Below are positions 34,508-43,505 of a DNA stretch of 64,000 nucleotides, piece after piece. Under the pieces are notes generated by a model. That model had not been told where the DNA came from and ran no database searches. It saw only the letters and a list, made by a program, of their open reading frames with translations. Where the stretch lies: the NCBI RefSeq assembly GCF_030068445.1, contig NZ_JAQPOK010000088.1, positions 1 through 64,000 of the forward strand. The letters are read 5' to 3'. Made by a program: the position numbers and the translations under genes. Numbering within the stretch: the stretch's first letter is position 1; each line of letters begins with the position of its first letter. Source of the stretch: Roseofilum halophilum BLCC-M91 (GTDB lineage: Bacteria; Cyanobacteriota; Cyanobacteriia; Cyanobacteriales; Desertifilaceae).

Positions 34508-35073
34508 AGAGCAAAATAAGTCAAAACAGTAGGGAAGCAAGCCATCCCTGGACAAAAGTTAGCCACTACCATATCCGTCAGAATCACCAGCGCCAACATC
34601 CAGGTGGCATAGGCAGCATAGGAGAGGGATTGGGAGATATCATCTAACCGTTGTTTATTTACATTATAGGCTTCTGCCCAGTTCACGAGCATTTGCAGTT
34701 GATATTCCTCTGGCGAGAGAGATAAGTAGCTTTCCAGGAACTTGCGATCGCCTAAATTGGGACTGACTGCCATTTGCCGAGGGAGGAACGCCGAAATCAG
34801 CAACGTGAAGTTCACAAGGAAGCCGATCAACTCAGCAACCGTGAGCAGGTTAGGGACTAGCACCAACCGCGACAGGGTTAAACTGGTAAGCAAGGCTCCA
34901 TTGGTCACAAATAATATATTCAGTTTCGTCGTTAGGGTTTGGTTTTTCTGTCGTTGTTGTTCGAGGACTTCACGAGCATCGCCAACAGCTAGTTCTAGGG
35001 TACTGGCAGATAGGGAGTCTTCAGAAGGTTCAGGAGAAAGGGTATCAAAGAGGGAATGCACGGTGGCCGTCAT
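34504..35073 (-). CDS. Three-helix membrane protein, 189 aa
   Basis: Unrecognised. A cytosolic helical N-terminus (about 20-50, LELAVGDAREVLEQQRQKN) precedes a hydrophobic hairpin (ILFVTNGALLTSLTLSRLVL and LTVAELIGFLVNFTLLISAFL), a soluble helical stretch and a last membrane helix (ATWMLALVILTDMVVANF). This layout is like small effector-type membrane proteins, but no domain is identifiable. It overlaps the next gene by four bases. Confidence 0.65.
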   Translation of the reverse strand: MTATVHSLFDTLSPEPSEDSLSASTLELAVGDAREVLEQQRQKNQTLTTKLNILFVTNGALLTSLTLSRLVLVPNLLTVAELIGFLVNFTLLISAFLPRQMAVSPNLGDRKFLESYLSLSPEEYQLQMLVNWAEAYNVNKQRLDDISQSLSYAAYATWMLALVILTDMVVANFCPGMACFPTVLTYFAL

Positions 35074-35319
35074 AGTGGTAGGAGGGTTTATTCAGTTATG
35101 GAGTGAAGGGTGGCGTTGGCCAAAACCTTGGCCAGGTCTATCTTCTATTATGCTAGACCCTGAATCCTTTTGGCTAGAGGATTTTTACAGGATTTTGGGG
35201 GTTCTCTCGGTGAGCAAAAGTCGTCTTTATCTGAGCTAAATTACGGATAGAGGCGATCGCTCTTTCAAAAGCGCTTGTTTTTTTGCTGAACTTTAATATT
35301 TTATCAGAAATCCCTGAAA

Positions 35320-35325
35320 TATAAT
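35320..35325 (+). promoter_or_regulatory. TATAAT -10 box ahead of the amidase gene
   Basis: Perfect TATAAT about 30 bases before the ATG. No TTGACA-like -35 at usual spacing. Confidence 0.35.
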
Positions 35326-35355
35326 GAGGTCTATATCTTAGGATCAGGCAAATTT

Positions 35356-36393
35356 ATGGGTCAAATCATTCGCAAAATCTATTTACACTGGAGTGGAACG
35401 CACTATAATTGGGCGACTCCTGGTCATTACCATACCGTCGTCATGAGTGATGGCACGGTTAAACGGCACACGGGTTACGATCAAATGTTGCGGACTCATA
35501 CTTATGCCCGCAACACCAATTCTGTCAGTATCTGTTGCTCCTGTATGGGAGGAGTGGCTTGGCGGGATTATCCCCCCACCACCATCCAGATTGACAATAT
35601 GTGTAAAGAAGTGGCATCTCTTGCCCTAGATTTGGGTTGGGGAACCAACGATATTACCATCTCTAGTGTGATGACTCACGCCGAAGCAGCCGCTAATCGG
35701 GATTTTACCAAGTGGCAAGCTTGGAACAGCACCGGAGTCTCTTTTGCTACAGCAAGATACTATGGGCTGCCCCATGATAACTATGGCCCCATCAGTTGGC
35801 ATGATGGATGGCCGGGGGGTACAGCCGAACGCTGGGACTGGTGGCAACTGAAATCCTCCGATCGCGGTGGTGTAGGAGGGGATATTTTACGGGATAAAAT
35901 CCGGAGCTTCATGCAAGCTGCGGCCGATCCAGACTTACAAAAGATCGAAAACTATCAACAGGAAACGGAATGCAAGATCTTCTTTGGGGGAAGAGTGATT
36001 TCTACAGGGTATATCCTTTCCGATAACCGGTGTTATGCTCGGTTATTAGATTTAACATCACCCTTCCAGATCCGAATTGGTACAGTCCAAAGCGGGGACA
36101 TCCGGTTTATTAATCTGGTTTCGGATAAATACAAGCCCAAATATATAACTGATGCTCCCATTATTCCCAGTTTTCCCAATGTTGATATTTACCTAAATCG
36201 TCCTTTAGATGTGAATGGGAATGCCATTGGCGATCAAGATTTCCCAGTACAACCCTTTGTGCAAGGGGTTTTGTTGAAGCGTTCTACCTATGTCATCTTG
36301 GCAGATTTTTGTAAAGAATTGGGCATTGATTATGCCTATCGGGGTGCGGATAAGTCCATTCATTTAGGCACGAAAACAGCCCCTCCGATGTAA
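35356..36393 (+). CDS. N-acetylmuramoyl-L-alanine amidase-type protein
   Basis: 345 residues. Residues 1-195 read as an amidase_2/PGRP-like domain: IRKIYLHWSG with zinc-ligand His11, HYHTVVMSDGTVKRHTG, and ISSVMTHAEAAANRDF with a further histidine. The C-terminal part (about 200-345) is a copper-amine-oxidase-N-like module (GRVISTGYILSDNRCYARLLDL) that often binds peptidoglycan or acts as a spacer. It has no signal peptide, which is unusual for a wall hydrolase, so the enzyme may be released by lysis, exported by another route or act on imported muropeptides. Six cysteines are notable (SICCSCMGG). Confidence 0.8.
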   Translation: MGQIIRKIYLHWSGTHYNWATPGHYHTVVMSDGTVKRHTGYDQMLRTHTYARNTNSVSICCSCMGGVAWRDYPPTTIQIDNMCKEVASLALDLGWGTNDITISSVMTHAEAAANRDFTKWQAWNSTGVSFATARYYGLPHDNYGPISWHDGWPGGTAERWDWWQLKSSDRGGVGGDILRDKIRSFMQAAADPDLQKIENYQQETECKIFFGGRVISTGYILSDNRCYARLLDLTSPFQIRIGTVQSGDIRFINLVSDKYKPKYITDAPIIPSFPNVDIYLNRPLDVNGNAIGDQDFPVQPFVQGVLLKRSTYVILADFCKELGIDYAYRGADKSIHLGTKTAPPM

Positions 36394-36539
36394 ATGTTTC
36401 CTATAATATTAAGGAGTGGGAGCGTCTCGCTCCCTAGCTCCTTAATTAGGGTGAATCCGCTTCGCGGACATTTTTATGTCGGACGCAGTCCGAAACAACC
36501 GGAGATGATATTAATGGTTCATTGTTCATTGCTAAACAA
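36394..36539. repeat. Hairpin-element spacer
   Basis: GGAGTGGGAGCGTCTCGCTCCC hairpin, then TCCGCTTCGCGGACA and ATGTCGGACGCAGTCCGAAA palindromes. These are members of the same hairpin families found near 0.2, 7.8 and 54.6 kb. Confidence 0.7.
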
Positions 36540-36860
36540 TTACTCATTACCAGAATTTGGTGTTTTGTTGCGATAGTAAATCGGATCTTCTCCGTCTTTA
36601 GCGGTGACGTTTTCATAAACGCCGTCATCTCGCTTGACTAATTTACTAAAGCCTAAATTTTTATAATCATTATTGCTCGTGGGAACACTAAGCATGGGAG
36701 CGCTCAACAAACGGCGCACGGGTGCATCTAAGGGTGTGTCTTCAGTATCGATCTGGGCGAGTTCACACAGTTTGCCCCAAGTTTCGATGGTTTGATTGAG
36801 GGAATGAAAGACTTCGACCCGGCGATTATTACTAGGGCAGAAATAATCGTAGAGAGGCAT
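36540..36860 (-). CDS. FmdB-like small protein with an incomplete zinc ribbon
   Basis: The N-terminus MPLYDYFCP and the middle VRRLLSAPMLSV match the FmdB family of small zinc-ribbon proteins. That family normally has two CxxC-type knuckles. Here Cys8 is followed by SNN instead of a second Cys, and only one Cys remains in the second knuckle (KLCELAQ). Zinc binding is therefore doubtful. 106 residues with a hydrophilic tail. Function in the family is unclear (putative regulator). It is a single gene between the amidase and CHAD genes. Confidence 0.65.
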   Translation of the reverse strand: MPLYDYFCPSNNRRVEVFHSLNQTIETWGKLCELAQIDTEDTPLDAPVRRLLSAPMLSVPTSNNDYKNLGFSKLVKRDDGVYENVTAKDGEDPIYYRNKTPNSGNE

Positions 36861-37101
36861 AAGATTCCGTAAATTGAGAAAAAGGTTAATCTATTGTTTA
36901 GTGTATAGGGGTTAGGGTCAGATTTCAAGAGATTGATGGGTTGATCGCACAGAAAAGCGCTATATTCAACAGAGGCGATCTTAAGTTTATGAAGTTTTGA
37001 GAATTAAAACAACTTAGAGGGTTTAAGCGTGTTATAATAATGTGTTTTAGTTGAACACCCTAGAGGGGTGAAGCGATCGTTTAATTTTAGGGGCACAGAC
37101 C

Positions 37102-38172
37102 ATGATTCAACAGCGACACTCTCAGACGCAACATTTAAGAGATTGGGCTTATCTGGGGATGGAAAAATATTTCCGCAAAGCGATCGCCTATGAACAGAAA
37201 GTATTAGCCGACCAAGATCCCGAAGATTTACACCAGATGCGCGTGGGAATGCGACGCTTACGCAGTGCAGTCAGTGGTTTTGCTCCCATTTTAGACTTAC
37301 CACCCCAGGTTAGTAACAAGAAGATCGGCAAAATAGCCAGAATTCTCGGAGAGTTGCGAGACTTAGATGTACTGCAAGAAGCTCTGCAAGCGTATCAACC
37401 CCAATTAAAAGCTAAGGAAAAACCCTTACTAGAGAAGGCATTGAAAAAAACATCCAAACGGCGCTCTAAGGCTTTCCAAAAGGTGAAAAAGCTCCTTCAG
37501 GGTAAGACCTATCAGAAATTTAAGCAGTCTGTACAAGCATGGTTGCAAGAGCCACACTATCAGCAGTGGGCAGAGTTATCAATCAATAGTGTATTACCGG
37601 ATCTCTTGTTACCTTACATCAATCAATTGTTGCTGCATCCCGCTTGGTGGGTTGGGGTAACCATAGATCGAGATAAAATTAAGCGGCAAACCCGGTTAAC
37701 CCTCAAAAGCGCTGAAGCGCAGATTGCCCAACACGGGGAAGGGTTGCACGATCTGCGGAAACAAGCAAAACGGGTGCGCTATCAAATGAGCTTGTTTAGA
37801 CAGCATTATGGCCCGGTTTACCAAGAATATGTGCAAGAGATTAAACAAATTCAGGAGGTATTAGGTACGATCCAAGATACTTTGGTTTTGGAAGGGTTTT
37901 TGGATGAAGTGTTACCCTCAGACTGGAGAACAGAAGGGCCGACCTTGGCAAAACTGTTAAGCAAACAGCGTTATGAATGCTGGAAAAAATGGTATAAACT
38001 ACAGCAGCGATACTTGAGTGAAACCGTGCGTCAAGGGTTACGACACTCAGCGATCAGTCCGTTAATTCAGGTAGCGGTAGGAGAGAACAATACCCTAATT
38101 AACAATCAAACATCAGAGGAGATCGCCCCTGGTCAGACAAAAAACCATCATCACCGGCAAGATAAAAACTAA
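37102..38172 (+). CDS. CHAD-domain protein
   Basis: 356 residues dominated by one CHAD domain (about 10-290): DLHQMRVGMRRLRSAVSGFAPIL and HDLRKQAKRVRYQMSLFRQHYG, with the conserved histidines and basic helices that bind polyphosphate. CHAD proteins associate with polyphosphate granules, and this one is free-standing with no fused CYTH domain. It ends with a hydrophilic tail (GQTKNHHHRQDKN). Convergent with dndD, separated by a repeat-filled spacer. Confidence 0.88.
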   Translation: MIQQRHSQTQHLRDWAYLGMEKYFRKAIAYEQKVLADQDPEDLHQMRVGMRRLRSAVSGFAPILDLPPQVSNKKIGKIARILGELRDLDVLQEALQAYQPQLKAKEKPLLEKALKKTSKRRSKAFQKVKKLLQGKTYQKFKQSVQAWLQEPHYQQWAELSINSVLPDLLLPYINQLLLHPAWWVGVTIDRDKIKRQTRLTLKSAEAQIAQHGEGLHDLRKQAKRVRYQMSLFRQHYGPVYQEYVQEIKQIQEVLGTIQDTLVLEGFLDEVLPSDWRTEGPTLAKLLSKQRYECWKKWYKLQQRYLSETVRQGLRHSAISPLIQVAVGENNTLINNQTSEEIAPGQTKNHHHRQDKN

Positions 38173-38355
38173 TATCAATCCAGTTTCCGCAAGCGGACAT
38201 GAAAATGGGTTAACAAGGGGGCAAGATGCCCGCATTCCTAAAACTTTTACAGCGCTTCGCGCGGTAATGAGGTACAGTCGGAAAAGATCCCCCAAACCCC
38301 CTTAAAAAGGTTGCTCTCATCGGCTCAATTGTTGCCAAATCAAATAGAAATGGTA
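38173..38355. repeat. Composite repeat spacer downstream of dndD
   Basis: A mosaic of three element families: TCCGCAAGCGGA, GCAAGATGCCCGC hairpin pieces, AGCGCTTCGCGCGGTAAT, and part of the CCCCC...AAAAAGG repeat. This is where dndE would be expected after dndD, but no open frame of that kind is present. Confidence 0.75.
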
Positions 38356-40377
38356 TTACCAAAAATAACCGTCTTTAATGGTGGTTTGGCCGTTGGTGGG
38401 GTCGTATTTGAGCAGGTATTCGCGGGTAATGGCTTCTTGATTGCGTAGATTTTCGATTTCGGTTTGGGCGATTTCGGTGTCAGTAGAGAGGAGAATCACT
38501 TGGTGGGAGGCGCTGGGGAAGTAGCGCTCGATTAGGTTTTGACGGTGGGAGGAGTCGAGGCGACCGAGGGGGGTATCAATGGCGACGGGGAGTTGGCGGC
38601 CGGAGACTCTGGCGAGACCCCATAAAAAGGCGATCGCCAACAGTTGCTTTTCTCCGGCCGATAAACGGTGTTTGGGCAGGGGTTTACCTTCGCAATCATA
38701 CAGAGACAGGCTGTAATCTTCGGTACTGACGACGACGCGGTGAACGAGGTCGGATTTATGCAGGAGGTAGCGGAAGCACTCGGTTACCTGGTTTTCGAGC
38801 TTGTTTAGTTTTTTCAGGGTCAGTTTTTCTCGGTATTTTTCCAGTATCGTTTTCACTCTGGCAATGGAGTTGATGATATGGGTGGCGTTTTCCTGAGCCA
38901 GAAACTTTTCGCTGTAGTCTTTGAGTTGTTTTTTCACTTCTTCGATGCTGCGCTCAAGGTCTCGGAGTTGACGATGTTTGTATTCTAAATCGATTTCGAG
39001 TTTGGTCTTTTTGTCGTTGGCTCGTTCTTTGGCTTCCCTTAATTCTTGATAGCGTTCGGGAGAGGCGGCGACGGTAAGTTTGCGCTCGACATCCATCAGT
39101 TGCCGTTCTAACTTTTCCAGATATTTGGATTCTGCTTGGGCTTTTTCCCGTTGGCTGGAAATATCGTAGGCGATCAGTTTTTCTAGGGTTTCCAGTTCTT
39201 CGGGGGTGGCGTGCAGCCAGGTATTTTCGGGGGGTAAGATTTCCTGTTCTAAATGGTGGTAATCTTGCTGTAAAAAGGATTGAATATCTGTAGTTTGGGA
39301 CTGGGCAAGTTGCAGGGTTTGCAGATAATCGAGTAAACGCCGATCGCGCTCCTGAATGCGATCGCGGGAAATTTGCGCTTTTAAGGACTCCTGTTCCGCT
39401 TTTCCTTGGGCGATCGCCTGCTCCATCAAGGGTTCAATCAGACTCAGGGGTAAGGAAGTAGCAGCTAAATTCACCAGTGCGTCGCGAGTCTGCTGGATTT
39501 TCGCCTCTTCGCTTTTTCTCTGTAAATCAAGCTGATGGCGTTCGGCCGCGATTTTTCCCCCTTCGGAGACAAACTCATTTTCGGCTTCTTTAGCCTTGTT
39601 AATCGCCCGTTTGAGCATATGTTCTGTATTTTTGATCTCTTGGGTAATGCGCTCCTTCTCCCCGTCATATCCCTTGAGTTTGCGGTCAATTTCCTCTAAA
39701 TTACCCAATTCCTGCTTATCGGCGATCTGCTTTTGCTGACGACGGGAGAGGATGTCTAAGTCGGTGTCCAGGCGATCGGCTAATTCTAACCCCAATAAAG
39801 ACTGAATCGCCTGCACCACTAAGGGAGGGGGAGCATCAAGATCGGCCAATTCTTTCACCTGTTCCCCATCAAATAAAAACAGATTGGAAATACCCAAAGG
39901 TAACAGGTTTTCGATATAATCATCCCAAGTATCTCTAAGGGTATTTTCCGGAAATTCACCATTCAAAATCCCCAAAGTATCCTTACTATCTTGCTTTGTC
40001 CAATAGCGGATAATTCGCAGTTGCGTATGGAATTGAGATTCTGGGTCATCGGGGTTGAGGGTGTCGGTTTTGGCGATTTTGCTGCTATCCCCAGAAATAA
40101 TCTGCACCAAAAGTTCTAATCGGGTTTTTTCTGAGTCTGGAGTATGGCGATTAATGCATTGCTTGAGAAAGTTACTATAACTGAGATTTCCTCGCGTGGA
40201 ACATTCGGCTCGATGACCATAGAGGACTAAGCGAATGGCATCCATGAGGGTCGTTTTTCCGCCCCCATTCATTCCCCCTAAGAGGAGGATGGGTTTACCC
40301 TCGTTGGGGCGCAGGTTGAGGACTTGTCTACCCCTGTAGGGGCCGAAGTTTTCTAATACGAGTTCGAGGAAGATCAT
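38356..40377 (-). CDS. dndD: DNA phosphorothioation ATPase DndD
   Basis: SMC/Rad50-like ATPase of the DNA sulfur modification system, 673 residues. N-terminal Walker A GGMNGGGKTT (34-43) is followed by LFLFDGEQVKELA, a long coiled coil (about 215-530, KGYDGEKERITQEIKNTEH ... RDLERSIEEVKKQLKDYSE) and the C-terminal lobe. That lobe has signature HRLSAGEKQLLAIAF (from residue 571) and Walker B LPVAIDTPLGRLDSSHR. DndD is thought to act with DndC (and DndE) when sulfur is put into the DNA backbone. It lies downstream of dndC, separated by 117 bp containing repeats. Confidence 0.92.
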   Translation of the reverse strand: MIFLELVLENFGPYRGRQVLNLRPNEGKPILLLGGMNGGGKTTLMDAIRLVLYGHRAECSTRGNLSYSNFLKQCINRHTPDSEKTRLELLVQIISGDSSKIAKTDTLNPDDPESQFHTQLRIIRYWTKQDSKDTLGILNGEFPENTLRDTWDDYIENLLPLGISNLFLFDGEQVKELADLDAPPPLVVQAIQSLLGLELADRLDTDLDILSRRQQKQIADKQELGNLEEIDRKLKGYDGEKERITQEIKNTEHMLKRAINKAKEAENEFVSEGGKIAAERHQLDLQRKSEEAKIQQTRDALVNLAATSLPLSLIEPLMEQAIAQGKAEQESLKAQISRDRIQERDRRLLDYLQTLQLAQSQTTDIQSFLQQDYHHLEQEILPPENTWLHATPEELETLEKLIAYDISSQREKAQAESKYLEKLERQLMDVERKLTVAASPERYQELREAKERANDKKTKLEIDLEYKHRQLRDLERSIEEVKKQLKDYSEKFLAQENATHIINSIARVKTILEKYREKLTLKKLNKLENQVTECFRYLLHKSDLVHRVVVSTEDYSLSLYDCEGKPLPKHRLSAGEKQLLAIAFLWGLARVSGRQLPVAIDTPLGRLDSSHRQNLIERYFPSASHQVILLSTDTEIAQTEIENLRNQEAITREYLLKYDPTNGQTTIKDGYFW

Positions 40378-40379
40378 AA

Positions 40380-40497
40380 ATCAATTAACAATTAACAATT
40401 AAATATGGTTGTGCCCTCTCCCTATATCCCTCTCCCACGGGGAGAGGGACTTTACCCCCTTCTCCTGTGGGAGAAGGGGGCAGGGGGATGAGGGCTA
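40380..40497. repeat. AATTAAC heptamers and CCCTCTCCC repeat between dndD and dndC
   Basis: Three AATTAAC units, then a copy of the CCCTCTCCC element whose last base forms part of the TAG stop codon of dndC. The rest of the spacer is repeat only. Confidence 0.75.
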
Positions 40498-42165
40498 ATC
40501 CTTCTGAGCAGAAGAACCAAACTTAAACTCTCCCCAACCTAAACTGAGTTGTTCACTTGCAGGTGGGGGTTCGGGTTTGGGTTGGTTGTCGGGATGGTTA
40601 GGATCGGCTTTTTCGGGGTTTTTAATGATCTCTTCGACTTTCTCCGCGTCCCCTTTTAAAACGGCAGTTTTGATGGCTCGTTGAAAATGGGCCTGTTGAA
40701 TGGCTTTTTCTCGTTCGCGAGAACTGATTTCAAAGCATTTGCTCAGAGCCTCATAAATGCCGGAGCGACTGCTTTTGTTTTGATATTGGCGCTCGGTATT
40801 CAGGAGTCTGGCGAGTAGCTCGAATTCCATGGAGTCCTTATCGGTGACCTCTTCGAGAACGCTCCATTCGTCTAAACCGAGGAGGGTGCGATCGCCTTCT
40901 GGACGGCGATCGATGAATTCCTCTCCCGTAACTTCTTGATAAATTTGGGGTAAGCTATCTTCAAATTCATGTTTTTCTTCTAGCCAAATGCGGCGAATTT
41001 CGCTCAATTCTTCCGGAGTAATCAAGGTTATTTCTCCCATTTCTGGCGGTGCAGTTTGCCGAATTTGTACCTGTGCTTGGAGCAGTCGTCTGAGCAGGTA
41101 TTCCCGCCATTCTTTCTTATAAGGGCCGGGAATGGGCTGGAGTTCGGTTGATGGATTTTTTTGACGATCGGGTTGTTTATCATCCGTTTCAACTTTGCGT
41201 TCAAACAGTTCGACTTTTCCATAAATACGCCGAAAATCTCGTTTATCGCGATCGCTTTTTGTATCCAGTTCATTGCGCAGATCTAAAAGCGGTTGCAACC
41301 ATTCCTTTTCTTCATCATTTTGGATCATGGCTTCCATGGATTTATCCTTGTTCACCATGGTACAAACCCAGCATCCAAAGCGAGAACTTCCACAACTGGG
41401 GGTTGAGGTATCGACGACTAGGGGGCATTCGTTATCGGCAGTTGCTCCCCGATACATGGAAAAGAGGTCTTTGTTATTGATTCCCCAAGGATTTTCCCAT
41501 TGCATGAGGTACATCCAAACTTCATCAGTTCGCCAATCTTCAATTGGACTGTATACTAGAGAGTTAGGTAAACGAGAGTTAGGGCTTAACCTTTCACGTA
41601 TTCTACCTTCTTCATACTTTTCCATCACTGATGCACGAATAGAGCTTTCAGCTTTACGAATTCCTAAAACAACAATAGTTTCACCATACGTTCTAATTAC
41701 GTCTCGGATAAAAGAGTTAACTGGCTGAATTTTCATTCTATCTGTACACCACCGAAAACCTGGGCGAGGCGCAGGATATCCTTTCCCAAGCAAACAAACC
41801 CAAAAACTATCTTTGAAATTCGGATAAAGTAAGTGAGCTTCAATCGGCATTTGCTGCTCTTTTGCTGACTTTCTCATGTTTCTGATCGATTCTTTTACCC
41901 AAGCAGCAACAATCGGATTTTCAACTAGGGTATCTGTGGTGATCGCATGAACTGTTTTAGTTCTGCGCTCTATCGGTAATCTGGATAAGGCATTCCAGAT
42001 AAGCTGTAAAATTACGGTTGAATCCTTACCACCACTGTATCCTATCACCCAAGGAATTTCATCAAGACAGTAAAGATTCTGAATTTCCTCGATGAGTTTC
42101 TCAATCGTAATGATAAACTCATCGACGGTACGCTGTGGCAAGAGTGAAGGCTTAGTCGCTGTCAT
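40495..42165 (-). CDS. dndC: DNA phosphorothioation sulfurtransferase DndC
   Basis: PAPS-reductase-like ATP pyrophosphatase, 556 residues, that mobilises sulfur for DNA phosphorothioation. Evidence is the PP-loop GYSGGKDSTV (Ser44-Ser49) and the cysteines WCTDRMK, NECPLV and CGSSRFGCWVCTM, likely ligands of an iron-sulfur cluster. The C-terminal region (about 400-540) is charged, and the end is very acidic and proline-rich. The stop codon is formed at the edge of an interspersed repeat, so a few residues may have been lost or replaced. It is divergently transcribed from the DGQHR gene. A cysteine desulfurase (DndA/IscS) must be supplied from elsewhere. Confidence 0.93.
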   Translation of the reverse strand: MTATKPSLLPQRTVDEFIITIEKLIEEIQNLYCLDEIPWVIGYSGGKDSTVILQLIWNALSRLPIERRTKTVHAITTDTLVENPIVAAWVKESIRNMRKSAKEQQMPIEAHLLYPNFKDSFWVCLLGKGYPAPRPGFRWCTDRMKIQPVNSFIRDVIRTYGETIVVLGIRKAESSIRASVMEKYEEGRIRERLSPNSRLPNSLVYSPIEDWRTDEVWMYLMQWENPWGINNKDLFSMYRGATADNECPLVVDTSTPSCGSSRFGCWVCTMVNKDKSMEAMIQNDEEKEWLQPLLDLRNELDTKSDRDKRDFRRIYGKVELFERKVETDDKQPDRQKNPSTELQPIPGPYKKEWREYLLRRLLQAQVQIRQTAPPEMGEITLITPEELSEIRRIWLEEKHEFEDSLPQIYQEVTGEEFIDRRPEGDRTLLGLDEWSVLEEVTDKDSMEFELLARLLNTERQYQNKSSRSGIYEALSKCFEISSREREKAIQQAHFQRAIKTAVLKGDAEKVEEIIKNPEKADPNHPDNQPKPEPPPASEQLSLGWGEFKFGSSAQKD

Positions 42166-42199
42166 GATGATCCGTGTTTCCCCAGTTGATTATGTCACT

Positions 42200-42245
42200 A
42201 ATTATGTGTTACCATGTAACTATAGTGATCTTTCGTAACAAGTTA
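42200..42245. promoter_or_regulatory. Divergent promoter/operator between dndC and the DGQHR gene
   Basis: A short palindrome GTTAC-CAT-GTAAC (42208-42220) lies between the two divergent starts. TATAGT follows it on the plus strand, and a CATAAT-like box lies on the other side for the minus strand. A third GTAAC is at 42235-42239. The palindrome would overlap both promoters, as a repressor site would. Dnd clusters are often controlled by small repressors. Candidate only. Confidence 0.35.
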
Positions 42246-42250
42246 GTTGT

Positions 42251-43444
42251 ATGGTTCAAAATACAGATCATAACACTGAGGATGAATTAGATCTCAATAA
42301 AGTTATCAATCCTTACCTGGCTGAACATCATCGCGATCGGTGCTACCCTGCCTTGATTTTTAACCAAGGAAATCGGCAGATGCTACAAATTAATGTTCCA
42401 GCCCATGATCTTCCTACTCTCTTACAGGCAAAACACTCTACTGATAACAATCCTGACTCTGGCAAAAACCGCCCTGAAGTCCCAGGGCATGTCAATGAGA
42501 TTAAAGACTATATTCGAGAAAGAGTGACAAGAAATCGGCCCTGGGTATTAGGTACAATAACAGCTAATGTTGATCCTTCCGAGATTAAGGTTATTCACTT
42601 AGGTCGTGGAGTTGGTCTAGCAGTTATCCCCAGAAATGTCAAGTTAGATATTACTGATGGACAGCATAGAATTAGAGCTATTGATGAGTTGGCTAGAAGT
42701 CCAGAAAATAGCTTAATTGGTGATGACGACTTTCCCATTACGCTTATACTAGAGCCAGAATTTAAGCAATGCCAAACTGATTTTCGGGATATGGCACAAA
42801 CTAGACAGTTGGATAAGTCATTACTATTATCATTTGGGGAATTTGAAGGACGTATTGGAATTACTAAAAGTATAATTGAATCTGTTCCAATGTTTGCCCA
42901 TAAAACGGAAAAGATAAAAGGTAGTCCTTCTACTAACAAAAAGCTTATATACACAATCAACTACCTCGTTAAGTTTGTTAGTTGTGCTTTTACAGATGAT
43001 GCAAATAAAGAACTACTTGGCTATGATGTCGAAAAGTCCTCTAATGCTCTGATTTCTTGTTGCAACTACTTTTTCTCAAACTGTAGAAACACAAAAGAAA
43101 TTTTTGAAAAAGACATCAGAGAGTTAACGACTGAAGATGTGGGTAAATTCAAAGATAACTGTATTTTAGGTCGAAGTGTTGGATTAGAAGTGTTAGGGCG
43201 CTTATTACATTACACTTATGATAAAGATAATAATATTTTTGATGAAAATCATGTTTTTAAGCTTTCTCAATTAGATTGGTCAACAGGAAGTAATCTATGG
43301 AATGGAAGTATTGTCAAAGTCGATCCTAATCCCAAAAATCCAACTAAACCCTACAAAATTGCTGCAAGTATGAATCTTGTGAAGATTGCAGTTAATGAAG
43401 TTAAGGAGCAATTAGGGTGGCTTGATCATACTCCACTGTTCTAA
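42251..43444 (+). CDS. DGQHR-domain protein (Dnd-associated, DndB-like)
   Basis: 397 residues with the intact motif Asp136-Gly-Gln-His-Arg140 in ITDGQHRIRAIDELA, preceded by a beta-rich region with NQGNRQMLQINVPAHDLPTLL. The same motif defines DndB-type and related proteins of phosphorothioation loci. It is divergent from dndC, across an 85-bp promoter region. The gene is noticeably more AT-rich than its neighbours and contains no full GCGATCGC, suggesting later arrival. It may be a regulator or a modification partner. The exact task is unknown. Confidence 0.8.
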   Translation: MVQNTDHNTEDELDLNKVINPYLAEHHRDRCYPALIFNQGNRQMLQINVPAHDLPTLLQAKHSTDNNPDSGKNRPEVPGHVNEIKDYIRERVTRNRPWVLGTITANVDPSEIKVIHLGRGVGLAVIPRNVKLDITDGQHRIRAIDELARSPENSLIGDDDFPITLILEPEFKQCQTDFRDMAQTRQLDKSLLLSFGEFEGRIGITKSIIESVPMFAHKTEKIKGSPSTNKKLIYTINYLVKFVSCAFTDDANKELLGYDVEKSSNALISCCNYFFSNCRNTKEIFEKDIRELTTEDVGKFKDNCILGRSVGLEVLGRLLHYTYDKDNNIFDENHVFKLSQLDWSTGSNLWNGSIVKVDPNPKNPTKPYKIAASMNLVKIAVNEVKEQLGWLDHTPLF

Positions 43445-43505
43445 ACGACTCTAAATTCTTAATTCTGATTCCATGTCATGAGTGAGATTAACCTCCTAAA
43501 CTGAC

